Origin: Prevotella sp. E9-3
GTDB lineage: Bacteria > Bacteroidota > Bacteroidia > Bacteroidales > Bacteroidaceae
Assembly (NCBI RefSeq): GCF_022024015.1
Contig: NZ_CP091786.1
Span: 2,604,001 to 2,668,000, forward strand
Reading direction: 5' to 3'
DNA length: 64,000 bases
Position 1 is the first letter of the stretch, and each line of letters opens with the position of its first letter. Positions 8,963 through 18,462 of this stretch are shown here, one piece after another. The notes below the pieces were generated by a model. That model was given only the letters and a program-made list of their open reading frames with translations. It was not told the DNA's origin and did no database searches. The translations under genes were made by a program, and so were the position numbers.

Positions 8963-9686
8963 ATTTCTCTACTGCCTCGTAGTAAGTATCGAGGCTACCT
9001 ATATCGAATCGTCCAGCACTCATGGGCCAAGCATGCATAGTGGTGTGCTCCACCATATAATGCGCCAAATTACCTGGCGCATCCTTGCCGCAACCATTCT
9101 CTACAGAGTGACGTACCAAGTCGAGGTCTTTCTTCAGATAGATATAGAATGGAGGCACAGCCCAATGACTCTTGGGCACCTGAGGTTTCTCTTCCATATT
9201 CAGCACCTTCATATTCTCATCTACCACAATCACACCTGTCCTTTGGAGCTTCTCAATTGATGGCTGCTCATGGCACATGATACACGATGTGCCTTTGGCA
9301 CGAGCGAAGTCCACAAACTCCTGGAACGAGAAGAACAGCAGGTTGTCCGCTGCCACGACCAACAAATCATCATCGATGTGGAGCTTATCCATTGCAAACA
9401 ACAAATCGCACACAGCTCCAAGACGAGTCTCGTTTGTCTCTGTACCATCATCAACGATGGAAATAGGCTTGCTATAGTGCAAATCCTTCTTCCAGTCTTC
9501 GAAGATACCAGCGAACTTATGATTCGTAATAATGATATGTTCATCAACCTCAGGAATCCTGTCGATATCATCCAACATCCTTCCCAAGATAGTATTCTCA
9601 CCAATCTTCAACAATGGCTTTGGGAAGTTCTTCGTCAACTCTCCAAGCCTTGTCGCATATCCAGCAGCAATAACAATGTCTTTCAT
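8952..9686 (-). CDS. sugar-1-phosphate nucleotidyltransferase
   Basis: This 244-residue protein is a single-domain NTP-transferase that couples a sugar-1-phosphate to a nucleotide. The signature is AAGYATRLGELTKNFPKPLL at the N-terminus, the metal-binding Asp is in VAADNLLF, and MEEKP sits near 170. It lies 12 bases after a galacturonokinase-like gene and overlaps the UDP-glucuronate epimerase gene, so the natural reading is a uridylyltransferase making UDP-galacturonate from galacturonate-1-phosphate. That substrate is inferred from neighbours; general relatives include glucose-1-phosphate thymidylyl- and uridylyltransferases. Confidence 0.85.
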   Translation of the reverse strand: MKDIVIAAGYATRLGELTKNFPKPLLKIGENTILGRMLDDIDRIPEVDEHIIITNHKFAGIFEDWKKDLHYSKPISIVDDGTETNETRLGAVCDLLFAMDKLHIDDDLLVVAADNLLFFSFQEFVDFARAKGTSCIMCHEQPSIEKLQRTGVIVVDENMKVLNMEEKPQVPKSHWAVPPFYIYLKKDLDLVRHSVENGCGKDAPGNLAHYMVEHTTMHAWPMSAGRFDIGSLDTYYEAVEKYGK

Positions 9687-9698
9687 ACTTCACAATTT

Positions 9699-10880
9699 TC
9701 AATTATCCAAGAATCTTGCCCCATCATTCGGCTTCACCCAGAACACCTGGAATGTCTTTTCGTATTCAGGGAACTGTTCCAGATATTTCTCTGTGAGCAC
9801 CTTCTGAATTTCCTCCTTATAGGCTGGATCTACGAGGGCAATACAAGCTCCTTTGAAGCCAGCTCCAGAGAAGCGACCACCATACACTCCAGGTAACTGG
9901 CGCATTATCTCATAGATGGCTATGAGCTCAGGACTACCACACTCATAGTTGTGGATACTACTTTCACAAGAGTCAAAGCTCAACTTACCAAACAGTTTCA
10001 GGTTCCCCGTTTCCCAAGCCGTCACACCCTGACGCACACGGCGGTACTCACTGTAAAAATGCTCCGCTCGACGGGCAAAGCGCTGTGGCATAGCAATCCG
10101 CGTTTTCTCAAACGTCGCCTTGGGAATATCTCGCAGAAACGTCTTATCAAACGTCTTCAGCGGCTGATCCGTATAGGCCAGCATATTCCAAGCCGCCGTC
10201 TTACACTCATAGACACGCAGGTTATAGTCCGAGTTCACTAACGAACGAGTAAGTCCAGAAAAGAAGATGCCAATCTCAAACTCCGGCATATCCGCATTCC
10301 GCTTGATGATACGCCAGTCGTTGCTGTCACAATCTAGGAACAGCAGTCCATCCTTCTTGCCCAAGGCAATACAAGCCTGATCCAGCAAACCATTGTTCAG
10401 TCCGATATACTCCCGTTCTGCCTCCGATGCTATCTTCACCACCTCAAACGGCTGTAGCGTAATATCATTCGCCTTGGCAAACGCCATCACATAAGCAATC
10501 AGCACGGCAGCACTCGATGACAATCCACCTACAGGCAAAGAACCCTGAATGACTCCCTCGATACCTCGCTTCAGTTCAAATCGCTTCCGCAGCGCATACT
10601 TAGCACCCCGAGCATAGTCACCCCAATGGTGCTCACGCACTTGAGACGGCGTGTCGATGTCAAAGTCCACCACCCCTTCAAACGTCTTAGACTCCAGATG
10701 CACATGACCAATAGACCTTTGACCTTCGTCCTTTGACCTTTGACCGTCATTGACATTGAACCACAGGTCAACACCCTTGTCAATCGCAAATCCCGTTACC
10801 AGACCATGCTGGTGATCAACGTGTGCCCCCAATGGGCAAACCCTATACGGGCTAAAAATATGATATTGATACTTTTCCAT
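9699..10880 (-). CDS. galacturonokinase-like GHMP sugar kinase
   Basis: This 393-residue protein is a GHMP-family kinase of the galactokinase group. Motif 1 is SPYRVCPLGAHVDHQHG (10-26), closely resembling plant galacturonokinase, where bacterial galactokinases usually have GEHTDYN. The ATP-binding loop is GGLSSSAA (118-125), GLLDQACIA follows near 164, and GAGFKGACIA near 335 is motif 3. It would phosphorylate a sugar acid at C1 for the two enzymes downstream. Residues 44-57 (NDGQRSKDEGQRSI) are encoded by short repeats and look like an inserted phrase. It begins just after a terminator-like hairpin, so it may be a separate unit or depend on read-through. Confidence 0.8.
   Translation of the reverse strand: MEKYQYHIFSPYRVCPLGAHVDHQHGLVTGFAIDKGVDLWFNVNDGQRSKDEGQRSIGHVHLESKTFEGVVDFDIDTPSQVREHHWGDYARGAKYALRKRFELKRGIEGVIQGSLPVGGLSSSAAVLIAYVMAFAKANDITLQPFEVVKIASEAEREYIGLNNGLLDQACIALGKKDGLLFLDCDSNDWRIIKRNADMPEFEIGIFFSGLTRSLVNSDYNLRVYECKTAAWNMLAYTDQPLKTFDKTFLRDIPKATFEKTRIAMPQRFARRAEHFYSEYRRVRQGVTAWETGNLKLFGKLSFDSCESSIHNYECGSPELIAIYEIMRQLPGVYGGRFSGAGFKGACIALVDPAYKEEIQKVLTEKYLEQFPEYEKTFQVFWVKPNDGARFLDN
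10713..10750. repeat. in-frame phrase repeat in the GHMP kinase gene
   Basis: The plus strand shows several tandem, slightly varied copies of a CCTTTGACC-like unit. In the minus-strand gene it encodes a polar Gln-Arg-Ser-Lys phrase between two predicted strands. See the finding on in-frame phrase repeats. Confidence 0.6.
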
Positions 10881-10915
10881 AAATATTATTGCCTATGTTT
10901 TCCACATTGAGGCAC

Positions 10916-10947
10916 AAAAAGGTATGAACAATACGCCCATACCCCTT
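10916..10947 (-). terminator. intrinsic terminator closing the polysaccharide gene run
   Basis: On the minus strand GGTATG pairs with CATACC across an 11-base loop, the stem being extended by flanking A/T pairs, and is followed by TTTTT. It lies just downstream of the 60-aa gene and 36 bases before the GHMP kinase start. Confidence 0.6.
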
Positions 10948-10959
10948 TAACAATCTTCT

Positions 10960-11142
10960 TTATCCAACCATAAATCCTTGATTTCTCAACTCAATCAACC
11001 CGTTCTCAATATCTTCCATCGGGATTGCGCCTCCCCACATCCTATAAATGTAAAGAGGCGTTATGCAACCGAAATCCATAGAACCAGACCGTACCTCGTT
11101 CTCTATAAATTCTCGCAAACTGGATAAAACATCTTCCTTCAT
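10960..11142 (-). CDS. small hypothetical protein
   Basis: This 60-residue reading frame is supported by its context: an AGGAGAGGT ribosome site immediately before the ATG at 11142, 12 bases after the stop of the cupin gene, and a terminator just past its stop. The sequence has an acidic helix, a central MDFGCITPLYIYRMWGG and a C-terminal helix. No family is recognised and no function is proposed. Confidence 0.6.
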   Translation of the reverse strand: MKEDVLSSLREFIENEVRSGSMDFGCITPLYIYRMWGGAIPMEDIENGLIELRNQGFMVG

Positions 11143-11154
11143 ACCTCTCCTTTC

Positions 11155-11571
11155 TCACATCGAGGCGTACATCTCACTCCCATCCTCACCATACTTACCA
11201 TCCTTACCTTCGAAGATAACCGATGGTTCAATCACCTCCACCGTATGCCACACACCTTTTGGTACTTGGCAGCCGTAGGCACCAGTCTCAGGGCAAAGAT
11301 GTATACGCTCAGTCTCTTTCAGCGACACCTTGCCATCCTCAGAAGTCACCTCCTCATACAGCACCTCATCCAATCGGCCCTTAATGAGTATCACGTCCTC
11401 ATTGCTCATTGGATGCCTGTGTATTGCCACCTCTGTTCCTGGCAACATTGCATTCAGCATACGTTGCGAGCCATCCTCTGCAGATGTTCTCAGGTCAAGG
11501 TTCGTCCTTAAACGAGGGTTCCCCTTCGCCTCTTCAAACAGTTTATCCAGTAATTCTTGGGTTATCGTCAT
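11155..11571 (-). CDS. WbuC-like cupin-fold metalloprotein
   Basis: This 138-residue single-domain cupin is of the WbuC type found at the ends of O-antigen and capsule loci. The metal-ligand motif is AIHRHPMSNEDVILIKG (49-65) and a second cupin motif is QVPKGVWHTVEV (about 102-113). The WbuC role in polysaccharide synthesis is not well defined. It follows the initiating transferase gene by 7 bases and is probably the penultimate gene of the operon. Confidence 0.8.
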   Translation of the reverse strand: MTITQELLDKLFEEAKGNPRLRTNLDLRTSAEDGSQRMLNAMLPGTEVAIHRHPMSNEDVILIKGRLDEVLYEEVTSEDGKVSLKETERIHLCPETGAYGCQVPKGVWHTVEVIEPSVIFEGKDGKYGEDGSEMYASM

Positions 11572-11578
11572 ATTTCTG

Positions 11579-12607
11579 TTATTTATTTAGAGATGCCAAA
11601 TACTCTTCGTGAAGGTGGTAGTACTTCATCTTAAACAATACATACGCCACAGCCAGCACAGCCGCAGCCCCTACCAAATATATCCAGTGCGCCAGCACCG
11701 TATTCGGGCATAGATAGATAAATCCAAGCGATACCACCAGCTGCATAGCCATATACAGCAGGCTCACTACCACATGGCTCATCTTCAACTCATTCGCCAT
11801 CAGCTGATACGCATGCTTACGATGCGCCTGCCCCAGATTTTCATGCAGCATAATGCGATGGAATATCGTCATACTACCATCGATACCATATACCAGGAAG
11901 AACACAATCCATGTCACATCCTGCGTAGCCAGCATCAGCTTACCCAATGCAAACAGAATGATAAACGCAATACCTATCGAACCTACATCCCCCGCAAAGC
12001 ACTTCGCCTTACCCTTCGGTCTGAAATTAAAGATGCTAAACACTATCAAGCCGATGATGGCTACAATAAGGTACGATTCATCTATGAATCCCATATTGTG
12101 GTTCAGCAATGCAATTGGCAAAAGCATTGCAAATCCGTATGCGGCAGTAATGCCGTTAATACCATCCATAAAATTGATGATATTGGTCGCCCCCACACAG
12201 AAGAACAAAGCCACCAAGACAGCCACAATTGTCCATACCCAACTGTCAAAGGCACCAAACAGCCCGATTGACCAGAACATCAGCAGTATCGAAACAATCT
12301 GCACCACCATGCGCAGACTGTCGGGCAACGAGTGAATATCATCCACAAAGCTGATTCCTGCCACCATCAACAAGCCCACAAGGAACGGCAAATACTCAAC
12401 CGTGCCCCCTGCACCATTAACCATGAACCAGAAGTACCATACGAGCATCGATATTGCGAAGATGATTCCACCGCCACGCAACACGATTGTTGAATGCGAC
12501 GACCGTTCATTCGGTTTATCGATAATGTTGCATTTATCCGCAATCTTAAAGTATATCAGCTCCGCCACGATCAGCAGAACCGCAATAACCAAATACGTTC
12601 CCATCAT
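11579..12607 (-). CDS. WecA/WbpL-type undecaprenyl-phosphate sugar-1-phosphate transferase
   Basis: This 342-residue polytopic membrane protein starts repeat-unit synthesis by moving a (probably N-acetylated) sugar-1-phosphate onto undecaprenyl phosphate. Family landmarks are PNERSSHSTIVLRGGG after the first helix, the DD pair in SFVDDIHSLP, NIINFMDGINGI, FAGDVGSIG and the C-terminal HRKHAYQLM loop. About ten hydrophobic segments are visible. The gene begins with two ATG codons. Together with the WecG/TagA-like transferase at 19.4 kb and the epimerase at 18.5 kb it forms the conserved end of the locus. Confidence 0.88.
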   Translation of the reverse strand: MMGTYLVIAVLLIVAELIYFKIADKCNIIDKPNERSSHSTIVLRGGGIIFAISMLVWYFWFMVNGAGGTVEYLPFLVGLLMVAGISFVDDIHSLPDSLRMVVQIVSILLMFWSIGLFGAFDSWVWTIVAVLVALFFCVGATNIINFMDGINGITAAYGFAMLLPIALLNHNMGFIDESYLIVAIIGLIVFSIFNFRPKGKAKCFAGDVGSIGIAFIILFALGKLMLATQDVTWIVFFLVYGIDGSMTIFHRIMLHENLGQAHRKHAYQLMANELKMSHVVVSLLYMAMQLVVSLGFIYLCPNTVLAHWIYLVGAAAVLAVAYVLFKMKYYHLHEEYLASLNK

Positions 12608-12617
12608 AGTTTTTATT

Positions 12618-13823
12618 TTAGGCTAACGACTGCCTGTACCACTCAAAGAGCTTAGCAACTCCATCCTCAATCTCGACTTTATGCGTCCAGCCAAGAGAGT
12701 GCAGCTTGCTTACATCAATGAGTTTTCTCATTGTTCCATCAGGCTTCGAAGCATCAAACTCTACTTCACCTTCAAAACCGACTGCCTTAACCACCAGTTC
12801 CGAAAGTTCGCGGATGGTCAATTCCTTACCTGTTCCCACATTGATATGACAATTGCGGATTTCACCCAGCGAGGGAATATATCCACCACGGCCTGTAGAA
12901 TGATTACGGTCAACCACTCCGTCAGCAGCTACGCCATAGTGTACACTTGAGTATTTCTCTATGCCTATGATGTCTTTGAAATCTACATTCAAAAGCACAT
13001 GAACACTAGCATCAGCCATATCCTCTGACCATAAGAACTCACGAAGCGGCTTTCCCGTACCCCAAAGAGTAACCTTATTATCCTCAATACCATACCAAGC
13101 AAGTATCTTGCGAATGAGTGCTTCATCGCTATTACCATCAATCACATAGCGCACCTGCTCACCATTCTCCTTGATGTTTGCACCAACGGGACGGATGGCC
13201 AAGTCACGACGAATCTTATCCCACTCACCATCATGTATCAGCTTTGCCAGATACACCTTACGCATCATGGCAGGCATCACATGACTGTTCTCCAAATGGA
13301 AATTATCATTCGGGCCATAAAGATTGGTTGGCATCACTGCTATATAATTGGTGCCATACTGCAGATTATAGCTCTCGCACATCTTCAGTCCCGCTATCTT
13401 GGCGATAGCATATTCCTCATTCGTATATTCCAATGGTGAAGTCAGCAGGCAATCCTCCTTCATGGGTTGTGGCGCGTTCTTAGGATAAATACACGTCGAA
13501 CCCAAGAACAGCAGTTTCTTCACACCATGCGCATACGCCTCTGAAATCACATTGCACTGTATCTTCATGTTCATCATGATGAAGTCAGCGCGATACAGCA
13601 TATTTGCCATAATGCCACCAACAAATGCTGCTGCCAAAACCACTGCATCTGGCTGTTCCTCATCAAAGAACTTCTTCACAGCATTCTGATCTGTCAAATC
13701 CAATTCTTTATGAGAACGACCTATAAGGTTATTATAACCTCTTTGCTTCAGATTGTTCCAGATTGCTGAACCAACTAGGCCGTTGTGGCCAGCAACATAT
13801 ATTTTCGATGATTTGTCCAACAT
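12618..13823 (-). CDS. fcl: GDP-L-fucose synthase, copy 1
   Basis: This 401-residue epimerase-reductase converts GDP-4-keto-6-deoxymannose to GDP-L-fucose using NADPH. The nucleotide site is [10 protein letters not shown] (11-20), Ser is in LGSTCIYP, and Tyr138 and Lys142 are in EEYAIAK. It is longer than the usual ~315 residues because of an insert around 200-250 that copy 2 also has in altered form. It follows the cupin-isomerase gene by 7 bases. A second, closely similar fcl lies at 49.6-50.9 kb and a third C-terminal fragment at 46.0 kb. Confidence 0.93.
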   Translation of the reverse strand: MLDKSSKIYVAGHNGLVGSAIWNNLKQRGYNNLIGRSHKELDLTDQNAVKKFFDEEQPDAVVLAAAFVGGIMANMLYRADFIMMNMKIQCNVISEAYAHGVKKLLFLGSTCIYPKNAPQPMKEDCLLTSPLEYTNEEYAIAKIAGLKMCESYNLQYGTNYIAVMPTNLYGPNDNFHLENSHVMPAMMRKVYLAKLIHDGEWDKIRRDLAIRPVGANIKENGEQVRYVIDGNSDEALIRKILAWYGIEDNKVTLWGTGKPLREFLWSEDMADASVHVLLNVDFKDIIGIEKYSSVHYGVAADGVVDRNHSTGRGGYIPSLGEIRNCHINVGTGKELTIRELSELVVKAVGFEGEVEFDASKPDGTMRKLIDVSKLHSLGWTHKVEIEDGVAKLFEWYRQSLA

Positions 13824-13830
13824 ATAAATA

Positions 13831-15153
13831 TTAATTTGAAAATAAATGGAAGAAGTCTTTCACTGTTTTTCCAATAGACTTCTTGTTGTTAATAAACGCC
13901 TCCATGACCTTTGCAGAGCCATGAACAGGAATAAGTTCATAATCAGCAATTGCAGCAGGTATAAGACAGGATGAATCAGCAGGCACAAGCACTTCATCTC
14001 CTGTGGCACGCACCCGGATAGTAAACGGTTCCCCAATATTCATAATGATAATGAAAGAGTCGTATTTTATCATATTCCTATGAAAAGGCTCATTGGTCTC
14101 CACTATCTTGATGCTGAAAAATGGGGTGTTCAAAACTTCATTGGCTTCGCCTATATTCTCTGCATGGGGAGTCTTATATTCCGGATAGACAGTGTAGTCG
14201 ATAGCCTTTGCCGCCTGTTCTGTATGCAACTCACGAGGCTTACCATCCAGCCCTGGGCGATTATAGTCAAAGATGCGATAGGTGACATCCGACGACTGCT
14301 GTATCTCAGCAAGTTTGATGCCTCCACAGATGGCATGAACACGACCGGACGGAAGATAGAACACATCACCCTTGTGTACCTCATGTTTTGCGAGCACTTC
14401 TGTGATGGTGCCATTGGCTACTCGTTCCTTGTACTGCTCAGGAGTAATCTTTTCCTTAAAGCCTGCATAGAGGTATGCTCCTGGTTCAGCATCAAGAATA
14501 TACCACATCTCAGATTTTCCAAACTTATTATGCTCACGCTTGGCCATCTCGTCATTGGGATGTACTTGTATGGAGAGATCCTGATGAGCATCAATGATTT
14601 TTGCGAGAAGCGGAAGTTGGTTATTGTACTTGAGTGCAGTCTGTCGCCCGAGGATTTCTTCCGGTCTGCGAGCTATGACCTCTGTAAGGTTGTATCGCGC
14701 CCACGTACCATTCTCCACCTCTGACTCAGAATTAGGCACACCAGATACCGTCCAATCCTCTGTTCCCCATACCAGTGTCTTGCGGTTCTGCTTGAAGAGC
14801 ATCGGATAGAGTTTGTTGCGACTGGCTTCGATAACGCATCCGATAGTCATGATACGACTATCCTTAAGCGCATGCATCTCGTGACTAGTGCATTTCTCTA
14901 CATATACAAAGGTATCCTTAGTGCAAGTGGTCTTCTTTCCATCAAGCTCAACCTCCAACTCACCATCGAGTACATAGAAGCCCTCCTGCATATCGGGATG
15001 CACATGGGCAGCCGCAATCTCACCTGCTTTGAGTTCAGTTACTGCTATCTGTGTAAGCGAGCAACCGGACTCATTGCTGGAGAGAAGAACACGCTTCAGC
15101 CCTACACCATGCGAAGTAGTGACGGGAGCTATATCTGTTAGTCGACGGAACAT
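13831..15153 (-). CDS. cupin / type I phosphomannose isomerase fusion
   Basis: This 440-residue protein joins an N-terminal cupin (about 1-110, with [19 protein letters not shown]) to a type I mannose-6-phosphate isomerase (about 125-440). The isomerase half carries the zinc motif IQVHPND, then KSEMWYIL, and [11 protein letters not shown]. It would convert fructose-6-phosphate to mannose-6-phosphate for ManC, Gmd and Fcl, which flank it. The N-terminal cupin is extra compared with stand-alone isomerases, and its ligand is unknown. The join region (about 110-125) reads as a plain helix-rich linker with no sign of frameshift. Confidence 0.85.
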   Translation of the reverse strand: MFRRLTDIAPVTTSHGVGLKRVLLSSNESGCSLTQIAVTELKAGEIAAAHVHPDMQEGFYVLDGELEVELDGKKTTCTKDTFVYVEKCTSHEMHALKDSRIMTIGCVIEASRNKLYPMLFKQNRKTLVWGTEDWTVSGVPNSESEVENGTWARYNLTEVIARRPEEILGRQTALKYNNQLPLLAKIIDAHQDLSIQVHPNDEMAKREHNKFGKSEMWYILDAEPGAYLYAGFKEKITPEQYKERVANGTITEVLAKHEVHKGDVFYLPSGRVHAICGGIKLAEIQQSSDVTYRIFDYNRPGLDGKPRELHTEQAAKAIDYTVYPEYKTPHAENIGEANEVLNTPFFSIKIVETNEPFHRNMIKYDSFIIIMNIGEPFTIRVRATGDEVLVPADSSCLIPAAIADYELIPVHGSAKVMEAFINNKKSIGKTVKDFFHLFSN

Positions 15154-15167
15154 AAAGGAAGTGGATA

Positions 15168-16271
15168 TTACTTAACGATTCCCTTTTCGAGGTATTCAGC
15201 AAGGTTTGTTCTTACCTTAGCTGCAGCACCCTCAGCAGCTACCTTGGCAATATCGCTCTCAACCATTATCTTAACAAGTTCTTCAAAAGAAGTCTTGTTA
15301 GGATTCCAGCCCAGCTTAGCTTTAGCCTTAGTAGGATCACCCCAGAGGTTAACTACATCCGTTGGACGATAGAAGTCCTCTGAAACGGCCACTACAGTCT
15401 TTCCTACCAAAGCCTCAGGACCTTTCACTACAACACCCTTCTCGTTGATGCCTTCGCCCTCAAACTTCAGTTCAATACCAGCGTGTTTGAATGCAAGTTC
15501 AGTAAACTCACGAACACTATGCTGCACGCCTGTAGCAATAACGAAATCCTCAGGAGTGTCATTCTGGAGGATTAACCACATACATTCCACATAGTCCTTG
15601 GCATAACCCCAATCACGGAGACTATCCATATTACCCAGATACAAGCAATCCTGTAAGCCCTGAGATATGCGAGCAGCTGCTAATGTTATCTTACGGGTTA
15701 CAAAAGTCTCACCTCTACGTTCCGATTCATGATTAAACAGAATACCAGAGCAGCAATACATATCGTAAGCCTCACGATACTCCTTCACAATCCAGAATCC
15801 ATACTGCTTAGCCACAGCATAAGGGCTATATGGATGGAATGGCGTATTCTCATTCTGAGGCACCTCCTCCACCTTACCGTACAGCTCCGATGTCGAAGCC
15901 TGATAGATACGACAAGTATCCTTCATACCCAACTGTCGCACAGCCTCCAGGATACGGAGCACACCCACAGCATCCACATCAGCCGTAAACTCAGGGCTGT
16001 CGAACGAAACCTGCACATGGCTCTGTGCAGCCAGGTTATATATCTCGTCGGGACGCACCTTACCTATCACACCCAGCACGCTCATCGAGTCACCAAGGTC
16101 TGCATAATGCAGATGGAAATGAGGTGTGCCTTCCAAGTGAGCAATTCTTTCACGAAAATCTACTGAGCTACGACGAATCGTTCCATGTACGTCATAACCC
16201 TTTTCCAACAAAAACTCGGCCAGATAACTTCCATCTTGACCAGTAATACCAGTAATAAGCGCTGTTTTCAT
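15168..16271 (-). CDS. gmd: GDP-mannose 4,6-dehydratase, copy 1
   Basis: The frame is open to 16397, but the start is placed at the ATG at 16271 ([14 protein letters not shown]) because the enzyme begins there in all relatives; this gives 367 residues. It makes GDP-4-keto-6-deoxymannose. Landmarks are [15 protein letters not shown], the RRSS NADP(H) motif, STSELYG and the YAVAK Tyr-Lys pair. It lies between manC and the cupin-isomerase fusion, completing a GDP-L-fucose route. Copy 2 at 47.8-48.9 kb is very similar over most of its length but has a repeat-derived insert near its C-terminal third. Confidence 0.95.
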   Translation of the reverse strand: MKTALITGITGQDGSYLAEFLLEKGYDVHGTIRRSSVDFRERIAHLEGTPHFHLHYADLGDSMSVLGVIGKVRPDEIYNLAAQSHVQVSFDSPEFTADVDAVGVLRILEAVRQLGMKDTCRIYQASTSELYGKVEEVPQNENTPFHPYSPYAVAKQYGFWIVKEYREAYDMYCCSGILFNHESERRGETFVTRKITLAAARISQGLQDCLYLGNMDSLRDWGYAKDYVECMWLILQNDTPEDFVIATGVQHSVREFTELAFKHAGIELKFEGEGINEKGVVVKGPEALVGKTVVAVSEDFYRPTDVVNLWGDPTKAKAKLGWNPNKTSFEELVKIMVESDIAKVAAEGAAAKVRTNLAEYLEKGIVK

Positions 16272-16308
16272 ATTATACTTGTTTTTATAATCAAATTCAA
16301 TTTCAAAT

Positions 16309-17340
16309 TTATTCGGCTGAAAAATCTCGAATACGTTGCTCTTCGCTTCTTTTACATAGGAGAATCTGGCCGTTTTTTTCACTGAAGATATAGCCATCTA
16401 ACCCCTGCAGGACTACCTTCTTAGCATCCTCTGCATGAACCACACAATTGCTACATTCATAGAGTTTGATATTGCCTACCGCACCATTGTCATTCTCATC
16501 TTTCAGCAACTTGTCATGCAAAGAAGCCCAGTTGCCAAGGTCGCTCCAACCGAAATCCGCAGGATGAGTATAAACCAGATTATCAGCACTTGCAGGTTCC
16601 ATCACAGCAAAGTCGATGGAAATCTTTTCGCACTGCGGAAAAATTTCTTCAACATTTCCTGTAGCAGCAATTTTATTCATATCAGCAGCAATGTTTGGTT
16701 TGTACTTAGTAATGCACTCTGTAATGGTATCTATGTTCCACACAAAGATTCCAGCATTCCAAAGGTAGTTTCCAGCCTTAAGATACTGCTCTGCAGTCTC
16801 TAAATTGGGTTTCTCCTTGAATGCCTCAACTCCGCAGATTTCTCCTTCAACAGCACTCTTGGCCTCAACATAGCCATAGCCTGTCTCTGGACGTGAAGGC
16901 TTGATGCCAATGGTTACAATGGCATTATTCTTCTTCGTAAATGCAAGCGCATTACCGATAACCCTACGGAACTCCTCAGGGTTCATCACCACGGCATCAG
17001 CTGGTGTAACCACCACATTGGCATTAGCATCTTCTTTCTTAATGCTCCAGCAAGCCCATGCAATACATGGTGCTGTATTCCTCGCGGCAGGTTCAGCAAG
17101 GATATGTTCTACTGGAATATCAGGTAGCTGCAACTTAACTATATCAACATACTTAGCATTGGTCACTACCCAAAAGTTGCTTATAGGGCAAATGCCCTTA
17201 AAGCGATCAACAGTAAGTTGTATCAACGTCCTTCCACATCCCAGAATGTCGATGAACTGCTTAGGATATTCTGGTGTACTTAGCGGCCAGAAACGGCTCC
17301 CAACACCACCAGCCATAATAACTATGTGATTATTTCTCAT
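16309..17340 (-). CDS. manC: mannose-1-phosphate guanylyltransferase
   Basis: This 343-residue enzyme makes GDP-mannose from mannose-1-phosphate and GTP. The N-terminal signature is [30 protein letters not shown] carries the metal-binding Asp and [10 protein letters not shown] follows near 175. It is the short form without the C-terminal isomerase domain of bifunctional ManC proteins; the isomerase is instead supplied by the cupin fusion two genes on. No phosphomannomutase gene was seen in the window. Confidence 0.92.
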   Translation of the reverse strand: MRNNHIVIMAGGVGSRFWPLSTPEYPKQFIDILGCGRTLIQLTVDRFKGICPISNFWVVTNAKYVDIVKLQLPDIPVEHILAEPAARNTAPCIAWACWSIKKEDANANVVVTPADAVVMNPEEFRRVIGNALAFTKKNNAIVTIGIKPSRPETGYGYVEAKSAVEGEICGVEAFKEKPNLETAEQYLKAGNYLWNAGIFVWNIDTITECITKYKPNIAADMNKIAATGNVEEIFPQCEKISIDFAVMEPASADNLVYTHPADFGWSDLGNWASLHDKLLKDENDNGAVGNIKLYECSNCVVHAEDAKKVVLQGLDGYIFSEKNGQILLCKRSEEQRIRDFSAE

Positions 17341-17349
17341 CTTAATTAT

Positions 17350-18459
17350 TTATTTTGATGTTATTACTTGTATTCCATCCCATAGGAAGTAGAAAAAGAA
17401 CTTAGTGCTATCCAATGGGAATATGCGACCGTGTCTTGCAAAGTCCTTTAGTTTATTCCATGCTGAATTGAACTTACCACTTGCAGCCTTTCGATTATGA
17501 CCGAAATTGCCTGACTCCAGCACAAACTCCAAGATATGCTCTGCCTTCTTTTTCCATCTTACATCATCCTTCTGACATCTTACATCGTAACAGGGCATCG
17601 CTAAAACTGGCATACCCAGATGCTCTACAGCAAATGCAGCAAAAGCCTTCCATTCTGTCATCAACCCCATTTTCTGGATTCGTTTTTCCAATAGACCGCG
17701 ATCCAAAGAATCTCTGTATGTCCATAGCAGTCGGCACCAGTCGCAGATTTGCCTCAGACCTATTCCGTCTATAAAGAAATGATGCAAAATATGCGTAAAC
17801 ACAAAGATGACATCATCATCTACACCAGGTAAAAACACCGATGTCGAGCCATTCATCCATGAACGGACATTGCCTCCGAAGAATACGTCATTTTGTGCTT
17901 CATCAATGCCCCTATCTATACGATTAGACAAGCGACTATGCATCGTTCCATGCAATTCTACGGTAAAATCACCCTTCATGGTCATGCCGATATGCTTGAA
18001 GGTCTTATATTCCTGCTCTACATTATCAGCCAAAGGAATCAGCACTTTCTTAGCTTTCTCATAATTTGTGTCACTCAGTAGCAAATCCACATCACCAGAT
18101 GCTCTCCACAAAGGCCTTTCATAGCATCGGGCTATTCCTTGCCCTTTCACCAAAAGCGTATAGACATCTTTTTTACGTAACGTTTCTATCAACAAAACTA
18201 TGAAGTCGTTTAAAGCTTTATTCTGCTGTTCTAATTGCAAAGACATACCAATAAACTGCAATACAACATCTTGTGGAATCTTCACATCTTGCACATGCTC
18301 GATTCCTGCAGTAACAAGACCTATGACGCTCTGCTCGTCTGCAATGCGAAGAACTTCATCGTAATCAACCTTCTTATACTGATCAAGCAAAGCCTCTTTT
18401 TCCCAAAGACCTGCTCTCATCAGTTCGAAGAAAGCCTGCTGATTTATATCCAGTTTCAT
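17350..18459 (-). CDS. nucleotidyltransferase-fold protein of polysaccharide loci
   Basis: This 369-residue protein resembles the uncharacterised nucleotidyltransferase family often found in capsule clusters. The active-site-like motif is SGDVDLLLSD near 125-134, preceded by LLVKGQGIARCYE. A His-rich stretch TVELHGTMHSRLS follows. The substrate is unknown; members of the fold can move nucleotides or act as inactive scaffolds. Residues around 285-300 (CYDVRCQKDDVRW) are encoded by a short repeat and look inserted. It is spaced 3 bases from the epimerase gene upstream. Confidence 0.7.
   Translation of the reverse strand: MKLDINQQAFFELMRAGLWEKEALLDQYKKVDYDEVLRIADEQSVIGLVTAGIEHVQDVKIPQDVVLQFIGMSLQLEQQNKALNDFIVLLIETLRKKDVYTLLVKGQGIARCYERPLWRASGDVDLLLSDTNYEKAKKVLIPLADNVEQEYKTFKHIGMTMKGDFTVELHGTMHSRLSNRIDRGIDEAQNDVFFGGNVRSWMNGSTSVFLPGVDDDVIFVFTHILHHFFIDGIGLRQICDWCRLLWTYRDSLDRGLLEKRIQKMGLMTEWKAFAAFAVEHLGMPVLAMPCYDVRCQKDDVRWKKKAEHILEFVLESGNFGHNRKAASGKFNSAWNKLKDFARHGRIFPLDSTKFFFYFLWDGIQVITSK
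17553..17592. repeat. in-frame phrase repeat in the nucleotidyltransferase-fold gene
   Basis: Two copies of a unit built on CATCTTACATC lie within 40 bases. Read on the minus strand they encode a Tyr/Asp-Val-Arg phrase in a region that otherwise looks like an ordinary loop. Confidence 0.55.
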
Positions 18460-18462
18460 CAG

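Noticed and set aside
9270..9896. Plus-strand frame of 208 codons over the nucleotidyltransferase and kinase genes
   Set aside because: It is antisense to two well-supported enzyme genes and has no family resemblance or start signal.
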